Source of the DNA: JBBRYW01 sp038253945
GTDB taxonomy: Bacteria > Actinomycetota > Thermoleophilia > Gaiellales > Gaiellaceae
Reading direction: 5' to 3'
DNA length: 64,000 nucleotides
Assembly: GCA_038253945.1 (NCBI GenBank)
Contig: JBBSGR010000002.1
Coordinates: 62,001 to 126,000, forward strand
Positions 1-8,289 of this stretch are shown piece by piece (within the stretch, counting starts at the first letter, position 1; every line of letters begins with the position of its first letter). A program made the position numbers and the translations under genes. The notes below the pieces were generated by a model. The model saw only the letters and a list, made by a program, of their open reading frames with translations. It did no database searches and was not told where the DNA came from.

Positions 1-113
1 GTGCAAGCGCTTTGCTGCGGCAACAGGAGAGGTCGCGCAAGCGGACGCGGTAAGCCACGCTGCGCGAGATCCTTCTGCCCTCCGCCCTCCGGCCGCCGTC
101 GTGAAGCCGAACA

Positions 114-422
114 ATGTCCTTACGGTTTCTTGCGAGCCTCCTCGCCTTCCCAGCGCCGGAGGCTGCCGGCGCCTGCACTCTCAAGTCCGGCGATCTCGAC
201 CCGACCTGGTCGCCAGCTGGACGGGGGATCGCTTTCGAGCGCGTTCCTGGCGAGCTCTACGTGACGTGCGCCGAGCTTCGTCGCCTGGGCGCGGACCCCG
301 CCTGGTCGCCGCGGGCCGCTGGCTTTCTTGCGGATGTTCCCGCTCGCGACCCAGCGCAGACGACCTGCGGCTCCTTCCAGGCTCGAGCTGGAGCGGTCGC
401 TCAGCAAGCGAGAATGGTGTGA
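114..422 (+). pseudogene. fragment of a TolB/WD40-like beta-propeller protein
   Basis: The translation contains the phrases DPTWSPAGRGIAFER and, 26 residues on, ADPAWSPR. These look like the DP-x-WSPDG-x-x-IAF repeats of TolB-like (PD40) beta-propellers. No intact N-terminus or full blade set is present, and the frame stops before the next gene. I read it as the tail or a decayed piece of a propeller protein related to the one at 2662-4656. No other gene is recognised in bases 1-455. Confidence 0.35.
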
Positions 423-455
423 CACGACGGCACGCGGCGCCGTAACGAGTGTGCC

Positions 456-1388
456 GTGAGACGGATCACCTTCGCCTGCGCGCTCGTCCTTACGGGTCCC
501 GCCATGGCCGGCGGTCTCATTCGCGGCTCCGCCCGCGGAGGGGCCTCGCACCGCGAAGCTGAACGTGTCTACGTTGATCGCCGCTTCGGTTTCACCGTCC
601 GCGCGCCCGAGCATCTCCGCCTCGTCCCGTTTCACAATCTCAATCTGCGACTCGCTCTCAGCGGCGTCGCCGTCTCGAATCGCCGGCTGCCGCCGCGCCT
701 GCTTGAGGGCGATCGGCGCGCGCTCGGTCGGCGTTCCGTCTTCTTCAAGCTCGAGCACCGCGGCGGCGGCATGAGGCCCGAGCTCGATCTCCCTGAGCCC
801 CGGTTTCCGCTCTCGCCACGCGGCTTTCCGCCCCCAGACCGGTCGGTCTCGAGCTACCTGCCCGGCGTCGAGCTGCGGCGGCGCCTATTCTCCGCCAACG
901 GCTACCCGCTCGTCGCGATCGTCGCCTTCGGCCCGGACGCCGCCGCTCGTGATCGTCGCGCGATCTGGGACGTCGTCTCCTCACTTCGCTTTCGCCGCCT
1001 GCCCGTCGGCGAGCGGACGGGTGACGGCTTCACGGTGCTCCGGGCCGCAGCCGCCTACCGCGTCGGCTCCGCCTCCCGCGTTACCCGCAACGTTTTCCTC
1101 GTGCGCGCGCCGCACGGCTACTACGGGATCGGCAGTCAGACCTTCGGCTCCTCGAGCCTCCCTTGCTCTGTCCACGTCGAGCGAGGCCCGAGCTTCGCCT
1201 GCGAGCGCCCGGGATGGCGCTGGAACCGGATGGGCAGGCGTTTGTGGCCGAGCGCCTCGGAGCTCGACGCCCTCGCAGTGCTGACGGCGAAGGTGGGTCA
1301 GGACGGGCACGTGCTCCTGACTCGGAACGAACTTCGGCTCGGCACCCGCCGGCTCGAGCGCCGGCTTTGGGGAGGCGTGAGTGGATAG
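456..1388 (+). CDS. predicted secreted protein of unknown function
   Basis: A 310-residue protein begins with a short positively charged stretch and a hydrophobic segment (ITFACALVLTGPAMAGG) that reads as a signal peptide, so the product is probably exported. The body has paired cysteines near residues 237 and 248 and a segment (DRRFGFTVRAPEHL) of the kind seen at the start of exported single-domain proteins, but I do not recognise a family. The start is GTG at 456. The stop overlaps the GTG start of the following lipoprotein gene by 8 bases, so this is the first clear gene of a tightly packed operon of exported proteins reaching to about 5.4 kb. The function is unknown. Confidence 0.6.
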   Translation: MRRITFACALVLTGPAMAGGLIRGSARGGASHREAERVYVDRRFGFTVRAPEHLRLVPFHNLNLRLALSGVAVSNRRLPPRLLEGDRRALGRRSVFFKLEHRGGGMRPELDLPEPRFPLSPRGFPPPDRSVSSYLPGVELRRRLFSANGYPLVAIVAFGPDAAARDRRAIWDVVSSLRFRRLPVGERTGDGFTVLRAAAAYRVGSASRVTRNVFLVRAPHGYYGIGSQTFGSSSLPCSVHVERGPSFACERPGWRWNRMGRRLWPSASELDALAVLTAKVGQDGHVLLTRNELRLGTRRLERRLWGGVSG

Positions 1389-1988
1389 AGACCGCTCGAG
1401 GCGTCTTGCGAGCGTGCTGCGCCGTTTGTCGCGAGGTGTCCTTGGCCCCTCAGCGCGTGCGCCTTTCTTGCCGCCTGCGGCAGTACGGCGAAGACTGTCG
1501 TTCCGCCCGTCGACACGACAAGCTTCGGCACGGCGCTCGAGCGCTTGCACGCCGCCGGCCTGCGCGTGCACGTCGACGCGTTCGGTCCTTTGCCGCCCGG
1601 CACGACCCTCGAGGGCGCGGGCGTCGGCGACCAGGACCCCGAGGCGGGCGACAGGGTCGACAAGGGTTCCGTCGTGCGTCTGACGATGGGCTTCAATCCG
1701 ATTCCGAGCCCGGCGATCCTCAAGTGGCACCCGCGCTACGCAGTCGTGCCGCGACTCGTCGGGCTGCGCTGGCCGCAGGCCGAGCGCCAGATCGGTGACG
1801 GTCTCTGGCTCACGATCGCGAGGGTCGCACCGCTGCCCGCCGACAAGAGCCGCCGTGAGCTCGCTGCCTTCACCGTGGCGACGCAGCGACCGGCGCCCGG
1901 GACGCGCGTGCCCTACATGGGAGTCCGCATCCCGTACGGCGTCGACCTGCGGCCGAGCACGCTCACGCTGACGCTGGCCGTCCCGTGA
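1381..1988 (+). pseudogene. PASTA-like lipoprotein with a frameshift in its signal peptide
   Basis: From about base 1454 the frame reads LSACAFLAACGSTAKT, a lipobox with a lipidation cysteine. A domain follows with the phrases TALERLHAAGL, GDRVDKGSVV and VPRLVGLRWPQAERQ, typical of PASTA-type ligand-binding repeats (VPxLVGLxxxxAxxxL). This frame has no start codon. The GTG at 1381 opens a different frame (VDRDRSRRLASVLRR), and the two join if one C is added to the CCCC run at about 1449-1452. So the gene is either truly frameshifted or carries a homopolymer sequencing error. It overlaps both neighbours and would be an outer-face lipoprotein. Confidence 0.55.
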
Positions 1989-2669
1989 GTGCGCCGCTGC
2001 GAAAGGGCCTCGTTGGCTGCATCCTCGTTGTTGCGGTCGCACCGACCCTTATTGCCTGCGGCAGCCGGACGACGGCGCTGGGCGCAGCGGAGCAATTGTC
2101 AAATGTTGTGGATCGAGCGGTGAGGAGCATCAGGCGGCGACCTCCTCATCGTCGTCTTGGTTGACAACTTTCCTTCCGTCTTTGAACTCGACTCCAGCGA
2201 GCACCTCGGCGACGAGCTCGTGGCCAGTGAACGCACGCCAGCGCTCCTGGGCGGCGTCGAGCAGCTTGTAGGCCCTGACGAGCGCCGCCTCCCGGGAACC
2301 GGCGCCCTTGGTCACCCGCGTCCTCAGCTCGACCGTAGCGAAGCTCGACTCGATCGGCGCGCCACTATCACTTCTCGCTTCGACGGCTCAGCATTCGCCG
2401 CCCCCCTTCAATTGGCTCCGCAGATCGTCGTCGAGGCGCGCGACCCGGAGGCGATGGCGCGCGCTGTGCCGGCGATCATCCGTCTGATCGATCCCAAGCG
2501 CGACACGAACGACGACCGCACAGGCTGGAGCTACGAGGGGCTCTACTTCGAGGCGCGAGACAGCGCGGGCACCCCCTTCCTGATCGTCTACGACTTCATG
2601 CGCGGGCGCTCGCCCGGGGGCGGCCAATGGGCGAGACGCGAAGGTCTCTACCCTTACTCCCATGGCTAG
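1985..2669 (+). pseudogene. small lipoprotein gene split by an IS256 remnant
   Basis: GTG at 1985 overlaps the previous stop (GTGA) and starts a lipoprotein leader ending in TLIACGSRTT, with a lipobox cysteine. After about 35 codons the sequence runs into the end of an IS256-family element at 2090. Reading resumes on the far side at about 2385 with DPEAMARAVPAIIRLIDPKR and ends in a C-terminus that overlaps the next gene at 2662. I infer that these two pieces were one lipoprotein gene of about 130 residues, interrupted by the insertion, which later lost most of itself. The tail's function is unknown. Confidence 0.45.
2090..2361 (-). mobile_element. IS256 (Mutator) family transposase remnant, copy 1
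   Basis: The minus strand encodes the last 75 or so residues of an IS256-type transposase (VTKGAGSREAALV, LLDAAQERWRAFTG, LAGVEFKDG), followed by the element end (GAGCAATTGTCAAATGTTG). A longer copy lies at 22632-23290 and matches this one closely over about 270 bases. All upstream transposase sequence is missing, so the copy is immobile. It sits inside a lipoprotein gene. Confidence 0.8.
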
Positions 2670-4656
2670 AGCGGCACTCCCTGTGGCGCTTGCGAGTGCG
2701 CTCGTCCTCGCGCTCGCGGGCTACGGCGGCCGCGGCGACGGAACGACCGCGCTGCGGCTGAGCGGGTTCAACAGCTGGGTCGGCCGCGCCACGTTCACGC
2801 TTCGCTGCAATCCGCCTGGCGGTGACATCACAGCGCCAGCGCGGGCCTGCTCGGCGCTCGAGCACCACGCCGACGTCCTCTTCCGGCCGCGCGCATTCCT
2901 CTGCCGCGGCGGGCCGTGGTCGTGGTGGAACCGCACGCTGACTGGCCGCTTCAACGGTCGGCCCGTGCACACCAAGGTAAGCACGTGCTGGACCGCGCAG
3001 ATGGAGCTGATAGGACGGCTCGGTATCGCCGACCAACTGCAGAGGCACGTGATCCCGCACTCCAAGCCGCGACGCCACTTGGCGCGGGCGCACGCGATCG
3101 TCGCCCGACAAGCCTGCCTGCGCTTCTGGAACACGACGCCGGACCGCTCGCGCCGGCAGACGGCGCGCCGCGGCGCGCCCTACCGCCGCGCCTCTCTGGA
3201 TGCACATGCGACGGTCGAGCACGGCCGGATGACCTTGCGCGGCTGCAACTTCTCGTTCTACGGCAGCCGCAACCTGCGCGTCTCTGCGTCGGCGGGTGAA
3301 CGGGCGGGGCAGCTCGTCTGGGGTGCGTCCCTGCCCCCGGTCGGCTCGATCATGCAGGCGGCGGCAGAGCCGATCGTCCTTCGCGTGGACGGCCGCATAC
3401 GCGCCGCCGGCGCGACTGGTCAGATCGTGGGCTGGCGCCGCCGCGCCGCCGCCGCCCGTCCTCCCGTGCCGCTCGCGCTCTCGGGCCGCTACCCGGTCGC
3501 GTGCCTTCGCTCCCGGCACCGCGTCTCGGACACCGGCACAATCGCCGCCGCCTCAGCCGATTCGGTCGAGCTCGGAGCGCTCGACGGCCGGCCCCGCCGG
3601 CTCGAGGCGATGGCGGCCTCGGACGCTGTCTTCCCCGCTGTTGGCTGGAGTGTCGACGGCCGTTTTCTCGGCACCTCGGATGGCAGGCTCTGGAGCGCGG
3701 GCGGGCGCTCGTTGGGGCGGCTGTTCAGCCGGCTGACCGGTCCCTGGAGCTGGTCACCGGCGGGCGACTGCGCGCTTGGCTTCAGCGGCGGTGTCGAGGG
3801 CAGTTCGGCAAGCAAGAGGCTCTCCGTCGCGGAGCCGGGCCATCGCCCCCACCCTTTCTTGCGCGGGGCGATCCAGACCCTCGCCTTCACGCCTGACGGC
3901 CGTCGCCTCGTGGTCGTCGTCAGCAGCGGCACGACACCGCGGCAGCGAATCGCCTTCTATCGCGTCGACCTCGCAGCCGGCACGGTGCACCGGCTCGCCG
4001 CGCTGCCGCCCGGCATCTGCTGTGTCAGCCTCGGCCGCATCACGCCCGACGGGCGGACGCTGCTGTTCTGGGCAGGCCCGGGGTCGTCGGTGATGCAGGA
4101 CGGGTGGACGATCTCCCGGCTCGATCTCCTGCGAGGAGGCACGCCGCGGCTCTTCAACGCGTCGCGCGGACCGGCACGTTCACTTCCGAGTGCTCGCTCC
4201 GTCGTTCCCTGCGGCCGGCGTCTGCTCGCGGCCCTCGGCGGCCCGCGTCCCTATCCGACGATCGAGAACGAGCGGCTCGCGTACCTCTATCCCCGGCGAG
4301 CGGCTCGCTTGCTCACGCCCCGCCGCTATGCCTATCTCGCACCTGCCTGCTCGCCGCAGGGCGGTCGAATCGCAGCTGTTCGCACGCCGAACGGCGCGAG
4401 CAGCGCCAAGTCGCGGCTGGCGCTGCTCTCGGCGAGCGGTCGCTTCCTGCGCCTGCTGAGCCGCGGCGGAGCGGGTGACGGCTCTCCGGACTGGGGAGGA
4501 GCGGGCATCGTCTTTTCGCGCGCGCTCGCCGCGAGCGGGCGAACGCGGCTCTGGTGGAGCCCACATGGTGGGCCGGCGCGGCCGACCTCGTTTCTCGCGG
4601 CGCAGCTCGCCTGGGACTGGAGCGCGACGCCGCCTCTCGGGCTGATCGGCTCGTAG
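2662..4656 (+). CDS. secreted protein: SSI-like domain plus C-terminal beta-propeller
   Basis: This 664-residue protein has an N-terminal hydrophobic export signal (LPVALASALVLALAGYGG). Residues 45-130 contain LRCNPPGGDITAPARACSAL, then LCRGG and a Cys-Trp pair, the cysteine and PPGG pattern of the subtilisin-inhibitor-like (SSI) fold common in Actinobacteria. From about residue 300 onward, repeats such as VGWSVDGRFLGTSDGRL, LAFTPDGRRLVVVVS and GRITPDGRTLLFW mark a TolB/PD40-like propeller. Such proteins act outside the membrane, but the target is unknown. The ATG overlaps the end of the split lipoprotein gene by 8 bases. Combining an SSI-like head with a propeller is unusual. The SSI assignment is by motif only. 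Confidence 0.65.
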   Translation: MARAALPVALASALVLALAGYGGRGDGTTALRLSGFNSWVGRATFTLRCNPPGGDITAPARACSALEHHADVLFRPRAFLCRGGPWSWWNRTLTGRFNGRPVHTKVSTCWTAQMELIGRLGIADQLQRHVIPHSKPRRHLARAHAIVARQACLRFWNTTPDRSRRQTARRGAPYRRASLDAHATVEHGRMTLRGCNFSFYGSRNLRVSASAGERAGQLVWGASLPPVGSIMQAAAEPIVLRVDGRIRAAGATGQIVGWRRRAAAARPPVPLALSGRYPVACLRSRHRVSDTGTIAAASADSVELGALDGRPRRLEAMAASDAVFPAVGWSVDGRFLGTSDGRLWSAGGRSLGRLFSRLTGPWSWSPAGDCALGFSGGVEGSSASKRLSVAEPGHRPHPFLRGAIQTLAFTPDGRRLVVVVSSGTTPRQRIAFYRVDLAAGTVHRLAALPPGICCVSLGRITPDGRTLLFWAGPGSSVMQDGWTISRLDLLRGGTPRLFNASRGPARSLPSARSVVPCGRRLLAALGGPRPYPTIENERLAYLYPRRAARLLTPRRYAYLAPACSPQGGRIAAVRTPNGASSAKSRLALLSASGRFLRLLSRGGAGDGSPDWGGAGIVFSRALAASGRTRLWWSPHGGPARPTSFLAAQLAWDWSATPPLGLIGS

Positions 4657-4693
4657 GGGGAGGACCGGCGAAGCGCACGAGCCGCGATTTCGC

Positions 4694-5449
4694 GTGGCTG
4701 GACAAATGGCGGCTCCTGCCGAGTCTCGGCGAGGGCTTTGCCTAAGCCTCGCTAAAGAAATTCGCATCCTCGAGAATCGGTACCTGATCAACGCCGGCTT
4801 CTATCTCTACCGAGTTCCCGACGCCCACCGTAGCGCCGCGCACCGTGCGACGCGGCTGACGCTATTCGACGGCTCCGGGCGGGTCCTCGCGCGCGAGCCG
4901 ATTCTCAACAGCCGACCGATGCCTTTCGTGGTGCACCGCCTGCCCGGCTTCCCGCCCCTGACCGTGCCCGCGAGGGCGGACTGGGGGAGGCGCCAGCAGC
5001 TCTTTGACCTGCGTGCCGACGACGGCGCCCGCATCGGCCTCTGGATCGCGCCTGAACGCGGCGGCGGCCGCTGCTTCTGGACGAACCAGGCGGTTTTCTG
5101 CAGCAACGTCGGACGTCCCGTCCGACGAGAGGCGCGGCCATCGCTCCAGCTCGGTTTCGAGGGTGGCGGAAAGCACGTCACGCTCTGCTGCGGCGTCGGG
5201 CCGCAGGTCGCGCGCGTGGAGGCTCGCTTCCAGGACGGCGAGCGGATCAGCCTCTATCCCAGACAGGGGTACCTGGTCTGGCCGATCCCCTCGCGCCACT
5301 ATCCGCGCGGCAGGCGCCTGAGCGAGCTGCTGGCCTACAACCACGCGGGGCGGGTCATGCAGCGGCAGCGGATGGCCACGGACGCGCCCGGGCTCTACCC
5401 CTGCGCCAAGCCGAAAGCCTACGGCTACGGCGTCTCGCAGTGTCCTTGA
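4694..5449 (+). CDS. conserved-looking protein of unknown function
   Basis: A 251-residue reading frame with normal high-GC codon use follows the SSI-propeller gene by 37 bases, in the same direction. It has a central region rich in beta-strand-like segments and cysteines (GGGRCFWTNQAVFCSN; HVTLCCGVGP) and ends shortly before the minus-strand tRNA-Ser. No catalytic motif or family is recognised. The listed start is a GTG, and the first 20 residues look less coding-like, so the true start may lie downstream. It is probably the last gene of the exported-protein operon. Confidence 0.5.
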   Translation: MAGQMAAPAESRRGLCLSLAKEIRILENRYLINAGFYLYRVPDAHRSAAHRATRLTLFDGSGRVLAREPILNSRPMPFVVHRLPGFPPLTVPARADWGRRQQLFDLRADDGARIGLWIAPERGGGRCFWTNQAVFCSNVGRPVRREARPSLQLGFEGGGKHVTLCCGVGPQVARVEARFQDGERISLYPRQGYLVWPIPSRHYPRGRRLSELLAYNHAGRVMQRQRMATDAPGLYPCAKPKAYGYGVSQCP

Positions 5450-5498
5450 CCTTGTCGGTGAGCGTCCCGGCGAAAACACGCATGGTTGAGACAAAAAG

Positions 5499-5587
5499 CG
5501 GCGGGGGTGGGATTCGAACCCACGGGCGACCTTTCGGCCGCCTGCGGTTTTCAAGACCGCCCCGTTCGACCGCTCCGGCACCCCGCC
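5499..5587 (-). tRNA. tRNA-Ser (anticodon TGA)
   Basis: The minus strand folds as a type II tRNA of 89 nt. The 7-bp acceptor stem is GGCGGGG/CCCCGCC, the anticodon loop is CTTGAAA (anticodon TGA), there is a long variable arm, and the T loop is GTTCGAATC. The discriminator base is G, as expected for serine, and CCA is not encoded. It lies directly downstream of serS on the same strand, 3 bases from a strong hairpin. Confidence 0.95.
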
Positions 5588-5590
5588 AAA

Positions 5591-5632
5591 CCGCTGAAAG
5601 TCGGCATCGCTTACGCGACCGACTTTCAGCGG
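5591..5632 (-). terminator. strong hairpin between serS and tRNA-Ser
   Basis: A perfect 14-bp inverted repeat (CCGCTGAAAGTCGG / CCGACTTTCAGCGG) encloses a further 4-bp stem (TCGC/GCGA) with a TTAC loop. It lies between the serS stop at 5679 and the tRNA 5' end at 5587, leaving only TTT before the mature tRNA. It lacks a long U tract, so it may be a serS terminator or an RNA-processing signal for a serS-tRNA transcript. Confidence 0.55.
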
Positions 5633-5678
5633 GGAGATCGTCACCATCTTTGCAGTCTCGGCCTCGATTCCGCGGCCG

Positions 5679-6926
5679 CTACACCGCTTCCTTGACCCGC
5701 CCGAGCCGCTTCGGCGCGCCGAGCTCGACCAGCGCCTCGGGCACCGCCACCGAGCCGCCCTCGTCCTGGAAGTTCTCCATCACGGCCAGCATCGAGCGCG
5801 CGGTCGTCGCCGTCCCGTTCAGCGTATGGACGTGCTCGAGCTTTCCCTCCGACGAGCGGAAGCGGGTCTCCAGGCGGCGCGCCTGGTAGTCGGTCGTGTT
5901 CGAGCACGACGTGATCTCGCGCCAGCGCGCCTGCGCGGGGAACCAGGCCTCGATGTCGTACTTCTTCGCCGCCGAGGCGCCGAGGTCGCCCGCCGCGATG
6001 TTCACCACGCGGTAGGGCAGACCCAGCTCCTGGACGATCTCCTCCTCCTGCGCGAGCAGCCGCTCGTGCCAGTCCCACGACTCCTCCGGTCTGCAGAAGA
6101 CGAACATCTCGACCTTGTCGAACTGGTGCACGCGGAACATCCCCCGCGTGTCCCTGCCGGCCGCGCCGGACTCGCGGCGGAAGTTGGTCGAGTAGGCGGC
6201 GTAGCGGAGCGGAAGCTCGTCCTCGTCCAGCCGCTCGCCCATGTGGAAGGCCGCGAGGCCGACCTCGGAGGTTCCGGTCAGGTAGAGCTCGTCGCGCTCG
6301 ACCTTGTAGATGTTCGTCTCCTCGGTCGGCAGGAAGCCGGTGCCGAGCATGGCCTCCTCGCGGACGAGGATCGGCGGCAGCATCGGCACGAAGCCCTTTC
6401 GGACCAGCCGATCGAGCGCGAAGCGGTAGAGCGCGAGCTCGAGCAGGGCCACATCGCCGACTCGGTAGGCGAAGCGCGTGCCCGAGATGCGTGCCGCCCG
6501 CTCCATATCGACCCAGCCGTCGGGGCTGCCGAGATCGAGGTGGTCGCGCGGCTCGAAGGGAAAATCCGGGACGTCGCCCCACGTTCTGACCACCTCGGCC
6601 TCCTCCTCCGTGAACCCGTCCGGGGCGCTCGGATGGGGAGGATTGGGCACGATCAGATGGAGCCGCTCGCGCTCGACCTGCGCCTCCGCGAGCTGGGTCT
6701 CCACTTCGCGGAGCTCCTCCTTCACGCGGGTCAGCTCCTCGACCTGCTCCGGGGTGGGCCTGCCCTTCAGCTTCATACGGGAGCGGAGCGGATCGACCCG
6801 CTGCGTCAGCTCGCGCCACCTCGCGTCGGCCGCGAGCAGCGCGTCCAGCTCTTCGGCCATCCCTTTGCGCGCGAGGGCGGCCCGAAGCCGGTCCGGATCG
6901 TTGCGGGCGGCCCTGAGATCGATCAC
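5679..6926 (-). CDS. serS: seryl-tRNA synthetase
   Basis: This 415-residue class II aminoacyl-tRNA synthetase attaches serine to tRNA-Ser in the cytoplasm. The N-terminal 110 residues form the expected charged coiled-coil arm (LTRVKEELREVETQLAEAQ). The catalytic core carries GTGFLPTEETNIYKV, LTGTSEVGLAAFH, a motif 2 region with TNFRRESGAAGRDTRGMFRV, and motif 3 (LNGTATTARSMLAV). Length matches the family. The start is GTG at 6926, overlapping the upstream HAD gene's TGA (GTGA); this gives the standard N-terminus IDLRAARNDPDRL. The cognate tRNA-Ser follows on the same strand. Confidence 0.97.
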   Translation of the reverse strand: MIDLRAARNDPDRLRAALARKGMAEELDALLAADARWRELTQRVDPLRSRMKLKGRPTPEQVEELTRVKEELREVETQLAEAQVERERLHLIVPNPPHPSAPDGFTEEEAEVVRTWGDVPDFPFEPRDHLDLGSPDGWVDMERAARISGTRFAYRVGDVALLELALYRFALDRLVRKGFVPMLPPILVREEAMLGTGFLPTEETNIYKVERDELYLTGTSEVGLAAFHMGERLDEDELPLRYAAYSTNFRRESGAAGRDTRGMFRVHQFDKVEMFVFCRPEESWDWHERLLAQEEEIVQELGLPYRVVNIAAGDLGASAAKKYDIEAWFPAQARWREITSCSNTTDYQARRLETRFRSSEGKLEHVHTLNGTATTARSMLAVMENFQDEGGSVAVPEALVELGAPKRLGRVKEAV

Positions 6927-7750
6927 GCGAGGGAGTCTAGGTATGCCTCGAGCACCTCGGCAACGCCTTCCCGGTCGGCCGGCGGGCACACGAGGTTGGC
7001 CCGCTGCAGGAGCTTGACGTCCCCGTTCTCCACCGCGACGCCATACGCGGCCCGCCTGAACAGCTCGAGGTCGTTCTCGCCGTCGCCGAAGGCGACCGTC
7101 CGCTCGAGCGAGAAGCCGAGGTGCTCCGCGAGGAAGATCAGCGCCTCGCCCTTCGTGGCCGTGGGGCTGGAGAGCTCGACGAGCCAGGGCAGCGACTTCG
7201 CGATCGTCAGGCGTCCGTCGAATCTCGCCCGCAGCCGCTCGGCGAGCCCGTCGAGCGCGTGCGGCTCGCCGATCGCGACCAGCTTCGTGGGAGGGCTCTC
7301 CAGCCACTCGCCCAGATCGCCGACGGCATGGCTCTCGACATCGCGCGATTCTGCGTAGAGGTCGGACTCGGGAGTCGGACGCGAGACGTAGAGCTCGTCG
7401 CCGACGTAGCCGTTGACGGGGAACCCGTCGCCTTCGACGGCGGCGATCGCCTCCTTCGCGACCCCGAGCGGAACGGGCTCGTGGCGCAGAAAGCGGCCGC
7501 TGTCCGGCTCGGCCACGACCGCGCCCTGGTAGCAGATGACGGGATCGGGGATGGCGGCCCCGAGCAGGTACGGGCGCGTCGACTGGAACATGCGTCCGGT
7601 CGCGACGACAACGCGCACACCGCTGGCGCGGAGCGCCTCGATCGCGGAGCGAGTTCGAGGCCGCAGGACGCCGTCGTCGGCGATCAGCGTCCGATCGAGA
7701 TCGCAGGCGACCGCCTCGATCCCCTGCGGGAAGTCCGGCGGAAGCCTCAG
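6923..7750 (-). CDS. Cof-type HAD-superfamily phosphatase
   Basis: A haloacid-dehalogenase-like hydrolase of about 275 residues, acting on small phosphorylated metabolites in the cytosol. Visible HAD motifs are VACDLDRTLI (nucleophile and acid Asp pair), VVVATGR (motif II), a lysine in the KGEALIFLAEHLG region, and VAFGDGENDLELF (motif IV). The cap domain between them is that of the Cof/YbiV group. No ATG, GTG or TTG lies between the upstream cytochrome stop and the first Asp motif. The best start is CTG at 7750, overlapping that TGA as CTGA. The gene is in an operon with serS. The substrate is unknown. Confidence 0.85.
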   Translation of the reverse strand: MRLPPDFPQGIEAVACDLDRTLIADDGVLRPRTRSAIEALRASGVRVVVATGRMFQSTRPYLLGAAIPDPVICYQGAVVAEPDSGRFLRHEPVPLGVAKEAIAAVEGDGFPVNGYVGDELYVSRPTPESDLYAESRDVESHAVGDLGEWLESPPTKLVAIGEPHALDGLAERLRARFDGRLTIAKSLPWLVELSSPTATKGEALIFLAEHLGFSLERTVAFGDGENDLELFRRAAYGVAVENGDVKLLQRANLVCPPADREGVAEVLEAYLDSLA

Positions 7751-8145
7751 CTGTTCTTGGTCAGGAGGGCGACCAGGTCGGAGATCTTCTTGTCCGAGAG
7801 CGTCTGGCCGTAGTTCTGCGGCATGATCCCGGGCCCGTAGCCCTTCACGACGTCGGCGTTCGGGTTGATGATCGACTCGCGGATGTAGTCGGCGCTCTTG
7901 CCCTTGAGCGCGTTGTCCAGATTCGGCCCGATCTTCCCCTGTCCGTTCGCTTCCTTCAGGGTGTGACAGCTGCCGCACCCCTGGGCGGCGAAGACTCCCT
8001 TGCCGGCGCCGGCGTCGCCCTTCGCGACCGTCTGCGTCGGCACCGTTCCTTCGACCTTCTCAGCCGTCGGAGAGATGGTGGTGCCGCCTCCGCAGCCTGC
8101 GAGGAGGAGCACGGATCCGATCACGAGGGCCACTCTGCGCAGCAC
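7747..8145 (-). CDS. c-type cytochrome lipoprotein
   Basis: A 132-residue exported electron-transfer protein. The signal peptide (LVIGSVLLLAGCGGG) ends in a lipobox whose Cys would be lipidated on the outer face of the membrane. A single haem-binding motif CGSCH lies in the sequence FAAQGCGSCHTLKEANGQG, and PGIMPQNYGQTLSDKK supplies the distal methionine ligand of a class I cytochrome c. Its redox partner is not visible nearby. It is the first gene of the unit that continues into the HAD phosphatase and serS. An unrelated htpX gene is divergent on the other side. Confidence 0.92.
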   Translation of the reverse strand: MLRRVALVIGSVLLLAGCGGGTTISPTAEKVEGTVPTQTVAKGDAGAGKGVFAAQGCGSCHTLKEANGQGKIGPNLDNALKGKSADYIRESIINPNADVVKGYGPGIMPQNYGQTLSDKKISDLVALLTKNS

Positions 8146-8289
8146 GGCGGCGATTCTACAGAGGCGCCCAGCGGATTCGTTCGGAGCCGCCCGGCGCCGG
8201 CGGGCGACACGGCTGCCGGCGCCGTTGCGACAGAGGCCGCAGCTAGAATCAGGCTAAACCCTCTCGCCTCCAAAGGAGCGCGATCCACC

